From Phycisphaerae bacterium (GTDB lineage: Bacteria > Planctomycetota > Phycisphaerae > UBA1845), in contig JAJDDQ010000031.1 in NCBI GenBank assembly GCA_029260215.1, positions 186,001 to 250,000 of the forward strand: a DNA stretch of 64,000 bases, written 5' to 3'. Of the stretch, positions 35,130-43,681 are shown piece after piece; the first letter of the stretch is position 1, and every line of letters starts with the position of its first letter. Below the pieces are notes generated by a model, which worked only from the letters and a program-made list of their open reading frames with translations, did not search any database and was not told where the DNA came from. Both the position numbers and the translations under genes were made by a program.

Positions 35130-37817
35130 ATGTCCGTCCGGTTCCCTAAGTGCCTGATGACCAGAACGAGAATCGTTTTTGCCTTGTCGGCGGCTCTGCT
35201 TGTCGCGGGGTCAGTGCGGGCGCCCGCCGACGTAGTCGAAGTCGCGGCGAGCCGGGATAATACTGTTTATTCCGAATCTGACGACAAAAGCAACGGTATG
35301 GGCGATTACTTTTTCTCCGGCACGAACGGAACCGGCAACTTGAAGCGGGGGCTGATCGCGTTCGATATTGCCGGCGCTGTACCCGCCGGCTCGACGATCA
35401 ACAGCGCCACGCTTCAACTGTACATGTCCCGCACCTCAAGTGGATCCCAAAACCTCTCCATCCATCGCGTTTTGAGTGATTGGGGCGAGGGCGCTTCCGA
35501 TGCCCCCGGGCAGGAGGGTGGCGGAGCAAGCGCAGCCGCAGGGGACGCAACGTGGCGATACAGGTTTTACGACACGAACAAACCGACAAGCGCCCCTCAG
35601 TGGAGCACCCTGGGCGGAGACTTCAGCGCTGCGGCCAGCGCCACCGCGAGCATCGGGGGTGTCGGCCCGTACACATGGGCAACGAATCCGAGCGTTGTGG
35701 CCGACGTTCAGGCCTGGCTTGATGTGCCGGCGGGCGATTTCGGATGGATCGTCGTCGGTAATGAGGGGCCTTCCACGACCACCAAACGCTTCAACTCCCG
35801 GACCAGCTCAGACGTGAGTCGCCAGCCGAAACTGGTCGTGGATTTCACGCCGACGTCCGCCGACGGAGCGTGCTGTTTTGACAATGGCAGTTGCATGATT
35901 CTGACGACATCCAATTGCTCGACCCAATCCGGTCAGTACCAGGGCAACGGTACGGTTTGCATACCGAACTCCTGCCCGCAACCCGGAGCCTGCTGCCTGC
36001 TTGATGGTACATGCGGAAACCTGCTCCAATCCGATTGTCTGGGTCAGTCCGGGTCGTTTCAGGGCGAGACCACTGTTTGCGACCTGGCGATTTGCCAGGG
36101 GGCATGCTGTTTCGACAACGGGACGTGCCAGCCGTTGTTCGTGAACGGTTGTGCGAGTCAGGCGGGCGCGTTTCAGGGAGCGGGCGTGGCCTGTGTGACC
36201 GACCTTTGTCCGGTCGTGCTGACGCCGTACCTTGATGCTCTGCCTCTCCCTGCTGTCGCGCAGCCGGTGTCCGGTGTGCCCGGCGGAGCGGCTGACTATC
36301 AGATCGCCATACGCGAATTCGATCAGCAACTACACACCGATCTGCCGCCGACGCGTGTGTGGGGATACGATGATGGAGGCGGCCCGACCTTTCCCGGCCC
36401 GACTTTCGAGGCTGCCAGCGGCGCGCCCATTTCGGTGACGTGGCTTAACGATCTGCGTGACGATCAGAACAACCCGCGTGTGGACCATTACCTCAGCGTC
36501 GATCTGTGCCCGCATGGTGCGGCCAACGTCGCGAAGACGGTTGTACATCTGCACGGCGGGCACATTCCCGCGAACGTCGATGGCTATCCGGAGGACACTT
36601 TTCTGCCGCTCGAATCCGTAGTCTACAATTATCCGAATAATCAACCGGCTGCGACGTTGTGGTACCACGATCATGCGCTGGGCATAACCCGTTTGAACGT
36701 TTACATGGGGCTGGCTGGGTTCTATCTGATACGCGACACGGACGAGGCTGCACTGAACTTGCCGAGCGGCGAGTTCGAGATTCCCCTGGTCATTCAGGAC
36801 CGCAGCTTCAACAGCGACGGCACGTGGAAATACCCAGCCACCTGGCAGGACCATTTCTTCGGCGACACCATCCTGGTGAACGGCAAGGTTTGGCCTTTCC
36901 TGAACGTCAAGCAGGGCAAGTACCGGTTCCGATTGCTCAACGGGTCCAACTCGCGCGCGTACACGCTGTCGCTGTCCGACGGAGCGACTCTTGATCAGAT
37001 CGGATCGGACGGCGGCCTTCTTTCGGCCCCGGTTCCGTTGACTCAGATCACCTTCGCACCTGGAGAGCGGGCTGACATTGTGGTGGACTTCTCGTCCTAC
37101 GCACCCGGGACGGAGCTTATTTTGACGAACAGCGCGCCTGCGCCCTTCCCGGGGTCGCCGGGCGTTGGTGTGATTCCGGAGATCATGAAGTTCGTCGTGA
37201 CAGCCGACGCGGGGTTTTCAACCGCTCTGCCGGTTCGGTTGCGTACGCTGGAGATGCTTGACGAACTGAACGCGGTCGAGTTTCGAGACTTCGAGCTTCG
37301 CAAATCGTCCGAGCCTTGTTCCGGCGAAGCGTGGCTTATCAACGGGCTGGCGTGGGATGACATTACCGAGTTTCCGGTACTGGGTTCGACCGAGGTTTGG
37401 AGCTTCATCAACCGCTCCGGCATCACACATCCGATGCACATGCACCTCGTCTTTTTCCAGATCATTGATCGCCAGAACTTCGATGTAGTGAACGATCAAG
37501 TCGTGCCCATCGGTGTTCCCGTTCCGCCGTCCGACGAGGAAGCCGGCTGGAAAGACACCGTCATGGTTCATCCGCAAGAGATCGTGCGCGTGATCGCGCG
37601 GTTCGAGGACTATACGGGCAAGTTTGCGTACCATTGTCACATCCTCGAACACGAGGATCATGAAATGATGCGCCAGTTTCAGGTCGTGGGCGATCCTATA
37701 CCGACGGCTTCAACGTGGGGCTTGATTGTTATGGTGATGCTGTTGCTGACGGCTGGCACGGTTGTCTTTCGACATCGTGTGCATATGAATGCGCGTGGTC
37801 GGGGCGTTGTTCGTTAG
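35130..37817 (+). CDS. Secreted multicopper oxidase with DNRLRE domain, Cys repeats and CTERM tail
   Basis: An 895-residue exported protein. Order: signal peptide (about 1-33), a DNRLRE-like beta domain (about 34-245: AASRDNTVYSES, GLIAFDIAG, RLVVDFTP-like end), three Cys-rich repeats of about 40 residues each starting GACCFDNGSC, GACCLLDGTC and GACCFDNGTC, then a CotA-like multicopper oxidase. Copper ligands are visible: LHGGHIP, LWYHDHALG, HPMHMHLVFFQI and YHCHILEHEDHEMM. The tail IPTASTWGL, a hydrophobic helix and RHR form an IPT-type sorting signal. Probably oxidises phenols or metals at the cell surface. RBS AGGAGG is well placed. Confidence 0.9.
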   Translation: MSVRFPKCLMTRTRIVFALSAALLVAGSVRAPADVVEVAASRDNTVYSESDDKSNGMGDYFFSGTNGTGNLKRGLIAFDIAGAVPAGSTINSATLQLYMSRTSSGSQNLSIHRVLSDWGEGASDAPGQEGGGASAAAGDATWRYRFYDTNKPTSAPQWSTLGGDFSAAASATASIGGVGPYTWATNPSVVADVQAWLDVPAGDFGWIVVGNEGPSTTTKRFNSRTSSDVSRQPKLVVDFTPTSADGACCFDNGSCMILTTSNCSTQSGQYQGNGTVCIPNSCPQPGACCLLDGTCGNLLQSDCLGQSGSFQGETTVCDLAICQGACCFDNGTCQPLFVNGCASQAGAFQGAGVACVTDLCPVVLTPYLDALPLPAVAQPVSGVPGGAADYQIAIREFDQQLHTDLPPTRVWGYDDGGGPTFPGPTFEAASGAPISVTWLNDLRDDQNNPRVDHYLSVDLCPHGAANVAKTVVHLHGGHIPANVDGYPEDTFLPLESVVYNYPNNQPAATLWYHDHALGITRLNVYMGLAGFYLIRDTDEAALNLPSGEFEIPLVIQDRSFNSDGTWKYPATWQDHFFGDTILVNGKVWPFLNVKQGKYRFRLLNGSNSRAYTLSLSDGATLDQIGSDGGLLSAPVPLTQITFAPGERADIVVDFSSYAPGTELILTNSAPAPFPGSPGVGVIPEIMKFVVTADAGFSTALPVRLRTLEMLDELNAVEFRDFELRKSSEPCSGEAWLINGLAWDDITEFPVLGSTEVWSFINRSGITHPMHMHLVFFQIIDRQNFDVVNDQVVPIGVPVPPSDEEAGWKDTVMVHPQEIVRVIARFEDYTGKFAYHCHILEHEDHEMMRQFQVVGDPIPTASTWGLIVMVMLLLTAGTVVFRHRVHMNARGRGVVR

Positions 37818-37858
37818 GGTGGTATCGTGGCGTGGCTATGGGCACGCTGTTCATGCAA

Positions 37859-37883
37859 CATGCCCGCCTTCGAGGCGGGCATG
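37859..37883. repeat. REP family B, copy 2
   Basis: Same 25-base palindrome as 16995-17019 (arms CATGCCCGCC / GGCGGGCATG). A second small palindrome, CGCCAAC-TGAA-GTTGGCG, follows at 37925-37942. Confidence 0.9.
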
Positions 37884-37967
37884 CCACACGTCATTCAATG
37901 ACGCGCACTTTTGAGTGAAGTCCGCGCCAACTGAAGTTGGCGGCTCGTTGTTGGGAATCGAAAACGG

Positions 37968-38711
37968 TCAGTCCAGTTGGGCCATCACTTCGTCGGAGAG
38001 GTCGAAGTTAGACGCGACGCTTTCGACGTCGTCGTGGTCTTCGAGTTCCTCGATGAGTTTGAGCACTTTGGTGGCGACTGCGAGATCGAGCGAAACGGTG
38101 GTGGACGCGATGTTGGTCACGTCCGATGACTCGATGGGGATGCCCGCATCTTCGAGCGCTTTTTTGAGTTGGTCGTAGGATTCCGGATCGCAGGTGGCTT
38201 CACGTATTCCGGCGGAGCTGGTCACATCCTCGCCGCCGTTTTCGAGGGCGATTTCCATAAGCCGGTCTTCGGTAACGGCTTCGTCCGTGAACGTGAAGAC
38301 GCCCTTTTGCGAGAACATCCACGCGACGCAGCCGCTGGCACCGAGGTTGCCGTTTCGCCGTTCGAAAATCTTTTTGATCTCCGGTGCGGTGCGTGCGCGA
38401 TTGTCCGTGACCGCGCAGGCCATGATGGCTACTCCGCCCGTGCCGTAGCCTTCGTAGACGACTTCCTCGTAGCTTTCGCCCTCCAGCTCGCCGGTGCCTT
38501 TTTTGACGGCTTTTTCGATGGTGTCGCGCGGCATGTTGTCTGCTTTGGCTTTGTCGATGGCGAGGCGCAGACGCGAGTTGTCTTCGGGGTTGCCGCCGTT
38601 CTTGGCAGACATGGTGATGTTGCGGGCCAGCTTGCTCCAGTTCTTGCCGCGTTTGGCGTCGAGCCTGGCTTTCTTATGCTTGATTGTGGACCATTTGGAG
38701 TGGCCTGACAT
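37968..38711 (-). CDS. yebC: YebC/PmpR family protein
   Basis: A 247-residue TACO1/YebC family protein: MSGHSKWSTIKHKKARLDAKRG-type start (here seen through SGHSKWSTIKHKKA), RNGNLGASGCVAWMF and the acidic C-terminus. Family members act as transcription regulators or in ribosome pausing relief at proline stretches. It is the last gene of a minus-strand translation operon, 24 bases after the TPR lipoprotein, which supports the translation role. Confidence 0.93.
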   Translation of the reverse strand: MSGHSKWSTIKHKKARLDAKRGKNWSKLARNITMSAKNGGNPEDNSRLRLAIDKAKADNMPRDTIEKAVKKGTGELEGESYEEVVYEGYGTGGVAIMACAVTDNRARTAPEIKKIFERRNGNLGASGCVAWMFSQKGVFTFTDEAVTEDRLMEIALENGGEDVTSSAGIREATCDPESYDQLKKALEDAGIPIESSDVTNIASTTVSLDLAVATKVLKLIEELEDHDDVESVASNFDLSDEVMAQLD

Positions 38712-38735
38712 CGTCGTTTATCCGTTCTGTTTGTT

Positions 38736-41700
38736 CTATTCCTTGCGTTCGCCGACCGTCGCCACCTCGGGCGGTTCACCGGCGGATACCGCATTGATCT
38801 TAGCTTTTATCGCGTCCAGCAGCATGCGCTGATCGGGCCTGTCCAGCACGGCAAGCTGTTCGTCGAGCAAGTTCGAGGCCTTTGTCCATTGTTCGACAGC
38901 CTGGTCGGTTTGCCCCAGTCGCCAGCGCGTGTCGCCCAGATGATCGTGGACCACGGGGTCGCCGCCATCGAGCAGGTTGGCAGCTTTTTCAAGCCACGCA
39001 CCGGCCTGCTCAAACTTACCCCTCTTGTACAAAACCCAGCCCAAACTGTCGAGATAGGCACCGTTGTCGGGATCGCGCACAACGGCGTAGCGGATCATCT
39101 CCTCGGCCCGTGTGAGGTTGATCCCGTTGTCGGCGTAGGAGTAGCCGAGATCGTTGTGAACACCGGTGACCGACGACCCGGAGAGCGTGTCCGTCAATGC
39201 GAACGCCCGTTCGAGTGCTGAGATCGCCTTGGCTTTTTCACCCTGATACTGACGGCAGAACGACAGGCGGGACAGATGCTCGAATTTGTGGTTGGGGCTG
39301 GCGGATTCCTCGATCCAACGGTTGAGACTGGTGACGGCTTCGTCGAACCGGCCGGCTTGGATGAACGCGTTGACGCTCACGTTGCGCAGCCACTCCACAC
39401 GGCGAACATCGCGTTGGGAACTCACGTTTTCTTCGGCTTCTCTGAGCCATTTCTTGACGAGCTTGACGGCCTCTGCGTGTCGGCCCAATTGCTGGAGGAT
39501 GACCATCTCGAACAGATTCCGCTGGTCGGGGTCGATTCCGCCGAGGCGAATGCCTTCTACAGAACCCGGGACGATTTCGCGAAAGCGAAGGTCATTGACC
39601 AGTTCCAGGGCGTCATCGAAGCGCTTGGCGGCCAGCAGCGTTCTGATGAACGCGTCGGAGAATCTCCGGCTGTTGGGGTCGTTCTCCAACTCGGTCAGCA
39701 CGACCTGCTCCGCTTCCGTGTAGCGTTCCGCCTGCACGAGCGTTTCGCGCAATTCCTCCAGCCCCCGTGCGCTGGGTTCACGGGCGTATTGTTCGCGGGC
39801 CAGTGCAATCGCTTCATCGTAGCGTTTGGCATCGCGATAGGCTTGCAGGAGTTCCCAAGTCCAGATGACGTCTTCTGTGCTCATTTCGCGCCACTGTCTG
39901 ATCCTGGCGATGCGTTCGTCATGCCGCCGCGACCGGAGCAGGGCGGTCAATGCCACCGAGCGGTAGTGGTTGGTCACGTCGTCGGACAGATCGGGCTTTG
40001 CGAGTTGTTGCATGGCGAATGTGTAGGCAGCATCAAAGCGCTGATCGATCAAGAGCATGTTGGCTTTTCGTGCAAGCCAGGGCGCGCGGTTGGGGTGGCG
40101 GGCCAGCAGCTTGTCCATGAGCTTGATGGCTTGATCGTATTCGAGGGATGCGTTGTGAACGAAGACCATCCCCAGCAACAGGTCGCTGTCGTCCGGTCGC
40201 AGCTTGAGTGCTTCCTGAATGGCGAAGCGGGCCTGCTCGGGCTTGACCTGTTGAAGGTAGCTTCGCGCGATCAGATCGTACGTGTCGGCGTCGGGGCCTG
40301 AACGCTCGAGGGCGTCGTAGAGCAATCGGCGATACTTGTCCCACTCTTCGCTTGTGGGGTTGTCGCTTCGTTCCAGGCGGGCGACGCAGCGGGCGATGCG
40401 GTGCGGGGAGGCGGACAGGCGACGCATCTCCGCCAGTTGTTTCGCAGCTTCTCGCCTGTGGTCCTGTTCGGAATCGTAGAAAAATAATTCGAAAAGCCGC
40501 TCGCGTGAGGCTTCGTGCAGGGGGTTGATGCTGAGAATCTGCTCGAGCTGTCTGCGTGCCCGACGCGGTTCCCCACGGTCGATCAGCATGTCAGCCAGCG
40601 CGTCCATCGAGTCAATGTTCGCGCGGTCGCGACGGATGGCGGTGTTGAAATCCTTGTCCGCCTCGTCGAACTGGTCCAGCCCGGCGTGGGCCAACCCGCG
40701 CAGGTAGGGCAGCTTCGCGCTCGATTCGAGCGTTTCGGGCAGATCGGACGTCAACGTCAAAACGCCGTTCCAGTCGTAGCGATCGACCAGAATGCGGGCC
40801 AACGCGACACGAACGGGTTCGAATTCGTTGTTCAATTCCAGCGAACGACGGAAGAGCACCGTCGCTCGATCGACGTTCTCCGATTGCAACGCGACCGTGC
40901 CGAGAAGATAGGCGGCGGCATGTTCGGAAACCTCGGCGACCGGTGTGGACCAGGCTTCGCGCGCACCGGGCATCTCGGCGGCTGCCAGCACATGCTCGCG
41001 CGCTTCGGCGCACGCGGTCGAATCGGAACGCAGCGCCTCCGAAGCCGTCGCGAGTGCGTCGGACCATTGGCTTCGCGCGACGAGGATGTCGAACAGTTTC
41101 CAGTTCAATTCCGTTGTGCGCGGCTTCGCCTCGCGCAACACCCGTTCCGCCTCTTCAAGGCGATCGAATTTTTGCAACACATTGACGTAAGCGACGAGAA
41201 ACTCGGGGCGATCCGGGCGTTCGGCGCACATGCGGGCGAGGTCGTCGATCACGGCTTCGGGGCGACCGGTCTGCCCGTGAATTTCCGTCAGCAGTGCGAC
41301 AGCCCGATTCGGTTCATCGAGCAGGCGGCGCGCCTGGGTGAGGGCTTCGTCGTTGCGTCGCGAGCGCATCAGCAGACGGGCCAGACGCTCGCGCGCGTTG
41401 GCGTCCAAGGTACGATCGTCGAGGGCGGCGGACAGCGCGTCGGCCGCTGCGGAGAATTGGCCGAGTTTTTCGTAGGCGACCGAAATCGGCTCGCCCGCGT
41501 TGCCGCCGTTGATGGCCAGCAGGATGGCAAGCTGCGGCTCGGACTTGTCCTCGTTCGACATGTCAGCTACCGCGTGTTCGTAGATGCGATATTGCTCGAT
41601 CGCAGCCGTGAGATAGCCTTCCGCATTGAGCGCCCGCGCCAGGTAGAAATGCGCTAAGGCGACGTATGCACCGTGCGTGTCGATGTTGGAGGCTTTGAGC

Positions 41701-42206
41701 GCGATGCGGTATCGCCTGATGGCTTCGGTCGCGTCGCCGTCTTCGAATGCAAGTCGGCCCAGCAGGTAATGGGTGACGACGTCGTCCGCGTCGCGCTGAA
41801 TCGCCTTCGACAGGTGGGTACGCGATCGCTCGAAGCTGCCGGCTGCGAAGTATGCGGCTGCGATTCGCCGATGCAGCACCGGGGAATCGGGTTCCCGCCG
41901 GAGGGCTTTTCCAAGCTCGATCGAAGCCTCCGTGTAACGCTGTTCCGCGTAAAGAGATTCCGCTCGGGCCAGGCGCCGGGCGATTGGCCCTGACAATTCT
42001 GCCGCCGGCGTTTGGGCAGGCTGCGGAGCGGCTGGCTCGGGAAGGATGAGGTCGAGTGTAAGCCGAGCACGGGCGGGATCGATCTCTTCCGTCGCACCGT
42101 TCGACAGCGCGACCCGATCAACGCCAGGGGAACTCGCGCACCCCAGACACACAAAGAGGTTCACACAAATTAGCGGCAGGTTTGTTGCGACGCGCGTTGA
42201 CTGCAT
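38736..42206 (-). CDS. Large TPR lipoprotein
   Basis: A 1156-residue protein with a signal peptide and lipobox (VCLGC, about residues 19-24), so anchored at the outer face of a membrane. The rest is a long array of TPR-type repeats (for example ARAESLYAEQRYTEASIELG, LLGRLAFEDGDATEAIRRY, DSLGWVLYKRGKFEQAGAW). Proteins of this build often serve in envelope complexes such as sugar export or outer-membrane assembly. It is co-oriented with translation genes; the link is positional only. ATG at 42206 has CGGAG upstream. Confidence 0.83.
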   Translation of the reverse strand: MQSTRVATNLPLICVNLFVCLGCASSPGVDRVALSNGATEEIDPARARLTLDLILPEPAAPQPAQTPAAELSGPIARRLARAESLYAEQRYTEASIELGKALRREPDSPVLHRRIAAAYFAAGSFERSRTHLSKAIQRDADDVVTHYLLGRLAFEDGDATEAIRRYRIALKASNIDTHGAYVALAHFYLARALNAEGYLTAAIEQYRIYEHAVADMSNEDKSEPQLAILLAINGGNAGEPISVAYEKLGQFSAAADALSAALDDRTLDANARERLARLLMRSRRNDEALTQARRLLDEPNRAVALLTEIHGQTGRPEAVIDDLARMCAERPDRPEFLVAYVNVLQKFDRLEEAERVLREAKPRTTELNWKLFDILVARSQWSDALATASEALRSDSTACAEAREHVLAAAEMPGAREAWSTPVAEVSEHAAAYLLGTVALQSENVDRATVLFRRSLELNNEFEPVRVALARILVDRYDWNGVLTLTSDLPETLESSAKLPYLRGLAHAGLDQFDEADKDFNTAIRRDRANIDSMDALADMLIDRGEPRRARRQLEQILSINPLHEASRERLFELFFYDSEQDHRREAAKQLAEMRRLSASPHRIARCVARLERSDNPTSEEWDKYRRLLYDALERSGPDADTYDLIARSYLQQVKPEQARFAIQEALKLRPDDSDLLLGMVFVHNASLEYDQAIKLMDKLLARHPNRAPWLARKANMLLIDQRFDAAYTFAMQQLAKPDLSDDVTNHYRSVALTALLRSRRHDERIARIRQWREMSTEDVIWTWELLQAYRDAKRYDEAIALAREQYAREPSARGLEELRETLVQAERYTEAEQVVLTELENDPNSRRFSDAFIRTLLAAKRFDDALELVNDLRFREIVPGSVEGIRLGGIDPDQRNLFEMVILQQLGRHAEAVKLVKKWLREAEENVSSQRDVRRVEWLRNVSVNAFIQAGRFDEAVTSLNRWIEESASPNHKFEHLSRLSFCRQYQGEKAKAISALERAFALTDTLSGSSVTGVHNDLGYSYADNGINLTRAEEMIRYAVVRDPDNGAYLDSLGWVLYKRGKFEQAGAWLEKAANLLDGGDPVVHDHLGDTRWRLGQTDQAVEQWTKASNLLDEQLAVLDRPDQRMLLDAIKAKINAVSAGEPPEVATVGERKE

Positions 42207-42226
42207 GATTCGGGCGACTCCGTGCT

Positions 42227-42973
42227 TCAGCGAGCGGCCGTCTTCTTGCGCGACTTGGCGGCCGGCTTCCTGGTGGTTTTCTTACTGCTGGTACTTCGGG
42301 TCGTTTTTGCCTTGGGCTTTGCGGATTTTTCGCGTTTCGCCGCTTTTGGAGGGGCGAGCTTGGCTGCGACCTTGGAACTTGCGAAATGATCCATCAGCAG
42401 GCAGAAAATCTTGCCGTCGCTGGCCGCGATGTTGCGCTCCAGAAACGCCTGAACCTCCACCACCGTCGCTTCGGGGTTGACCAGATTCGTCTTGCGCAAC
42501 GCATTGCACATTCGGTCGCTCACCGGAACAGCGTGCCCGCCGAGGCTCCACAGCATGACGGAAGCGGCGGTACACGCATCGATACCGTCGAGGGATTCGA
42601 GATAGTGTCGTGCCTCGCGTCGGCCTGTCTTGTGCAGATGGTCGAGCGTGATGGCGTGTTCCTTGCGGTAGATCGCGTTCAGAGCGCGGCGGATCGCATC
42701 GGCACACTGTTTATTGTTGCTGACGTACGGGGCGATGACGGCTGCGATCTCCTGCGTCGTGGACACGCGCAGCTCGTTGACATCGACCATCACGCTGAAG
42801 AGCGCCTTGATCGCCCGGGCAGACTTGGCCTGCGTCGTTTCCGCCCCGAGAACGCCCAGGATGACCTGCCGGACCGGGTCCACCGCTTCGGGAATCTCCG
42901 GCTTGCCCAGCTCGGTTTTGAGTTGCGTGAATGCCTTCTTGATGCGTTTGGCGTAGAGGGTACCGTTTTTCAT
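42227..42973 (-). CDS. Endonuclease III-like protein with histone-like tail
   Basis: A 248-residue protein. Residues 1-195 resemble the helix-hairpin-helix-GPD glycosylase fold: VILGVLGAETTQAKS, LESLDGIDACTAASVML (hairpin) and a conserved Asp in GHAVPVSDRM (place of the catalytic Asp). The catalytic Lys that bifunctional EndoIII has in the hairpin is not present here (DACTA), and no Fe-S cysteine cluster is seen, so activity is uncertain. The last about 45 residues are Lys/Ala/Ser-rich (KPKAKTTRSTSSKKTTRK) like histone H1 tails. Starts inside the rbfA stop (ATGA). Confidence 0.7.
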   Translation of the reverse strand: MKNGTLYAKRIKKAFTQLKTELGKPEIPEAVDPVRQVILGVLGAETTQAKSARAIKALFSVMVDVNELRVSTTQEIAAVIAPYVSNNKQCADAIRRALNAIYRKEHAITLDHLHKTGRREARHYLESLDGIDACTAASVMLWSLGGHAVPVSDRMCNALRKTNLVNPEATVVEVQAFLERNIAASDGKIFCLLMDHFASSKVAAKLAPPKAAKREKSAKPKAKTTRSTSSKKTTRKPAAKSRKKTAAR

Positions 42974-43383
42974 ACGCTCGGAATGTCCTCCTGTCCGTTG
43001 GTGCCGTCGATTGGATCCTGCTTGGCGGCTTTTTCGTGCTCGCGCATGGTTTCTTCAATAATGCGCATCGTCTCAGCCGCCTTGCGATCCGAATCGTCGT
43101 ACTCGATCCGCAGTTCCGGGCAATTGCGCATGCGCAAACCCTTGGCCAAAAAGCCCTGAATGCGCCCGCGCGCGTTCTGCAGGGCTGCCATTGTGCGCCG
43201 GCCTTCCGCCTCGGTGCCGAACACGCTGATGAAGGCTTTCAGAACCTGCAAATCGCTGGAAAGCTCGACACGTGTGACGGTTGTGAACGTCGCCACGCGC
43301 GGATCGTTCAGCTTGCAGCGAATCACGTCGCTGACGATGAAACGGGCGGTCGATGCCAGCTTTTCAACGCGATGGGAAGGCAC
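42970..43383 (-). CDS. rbfA: Ribosome-binding factor A
   Basis: Helps maturation of the 16S rRNA 5' end. The KH-like core reads DVIRCKLNDPRV, VTRVELSSDLQVLKAFISV, then RIQGFLAKGLRMRNCPELRIEYD. The GTG at 43383 is chosen: GGAG lies ten bases upstream and the protein then begins MPSHRVEKLAS like other RbfA proteins. A TTG at 43425 would overlap ylxP and lacks a ribosome site. Length 137, normal. Standard place after infB and ylxP. Confidence 0.9.
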   Translation of the reverse strand: MPSHRVEKLASTARFIVSDVIRCKLNDPRVATFTTVTRVELSSDLQVLKAFISVFGTEAEGRRTMAALQNARGRIQGFLAKGLRMRNCPELRIEYDDSDRKAAETMRIIEETMREHEKAAKQDPIDGTNGQEDIPSV

Positions 43384-43399
43384 GTCGGCTTGCTCCGGG

Positions 43400-43681
43400 T
43401 CAGTACAACTCGCGTTCGTAGTCAATCAGCACGACGCCGTGCTGCTTACGAATCCAATCCACAATCTTGTCCAAAGCGCTGTGTACGAAGCGCGATTCGT
43501 TGGCGACCAGAGCGATGCCCAGCACCGCGGATCGCCACACATCCTGATCCTCGACCTCGGCGGCTGACACGTTGAACGTGTTGGTCAACCGCTGCTTGAC
43601 GCTCTTGAGCACGCGCCGTTTGTCCTTCAGCGAGTTGGCCTCCGCAATGGACAACTGCACGCGCAGCACACCAACGATCAT
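43400..43681 (-). CDS. ylxP: YlxP/DUF503 family protein
   Basis: A 93-residue protein: MIVGVLRVQLSIAEANSLK, RVLKSVKQRL, VSAAEVEDQDVWRSAVLGIA. This matches the small YlxP family usually found between infB and rbfA, as here. The function is poorly known, thought to be in ribosome assembly. It starts in the stop codon of the zinc-ribbon protein gene (ATGA). Confidence 0.9.
   Translation of the reverse strand: MIVGVLRVQLSIAEANSLKDKRRVLKSVKQRLTNTFNVSAAEVEDQDVWRSAVLGIALVANESRFVHSALDKIVDWIRKQHGVVLIDYERELY

Noticed and set aside
40515..41657. A 380-codon open frame opposite the TPR lipoprotein
   Set aside because: Shadow frame; the opposite strand encodes clear TPR repeats with a lipobox.
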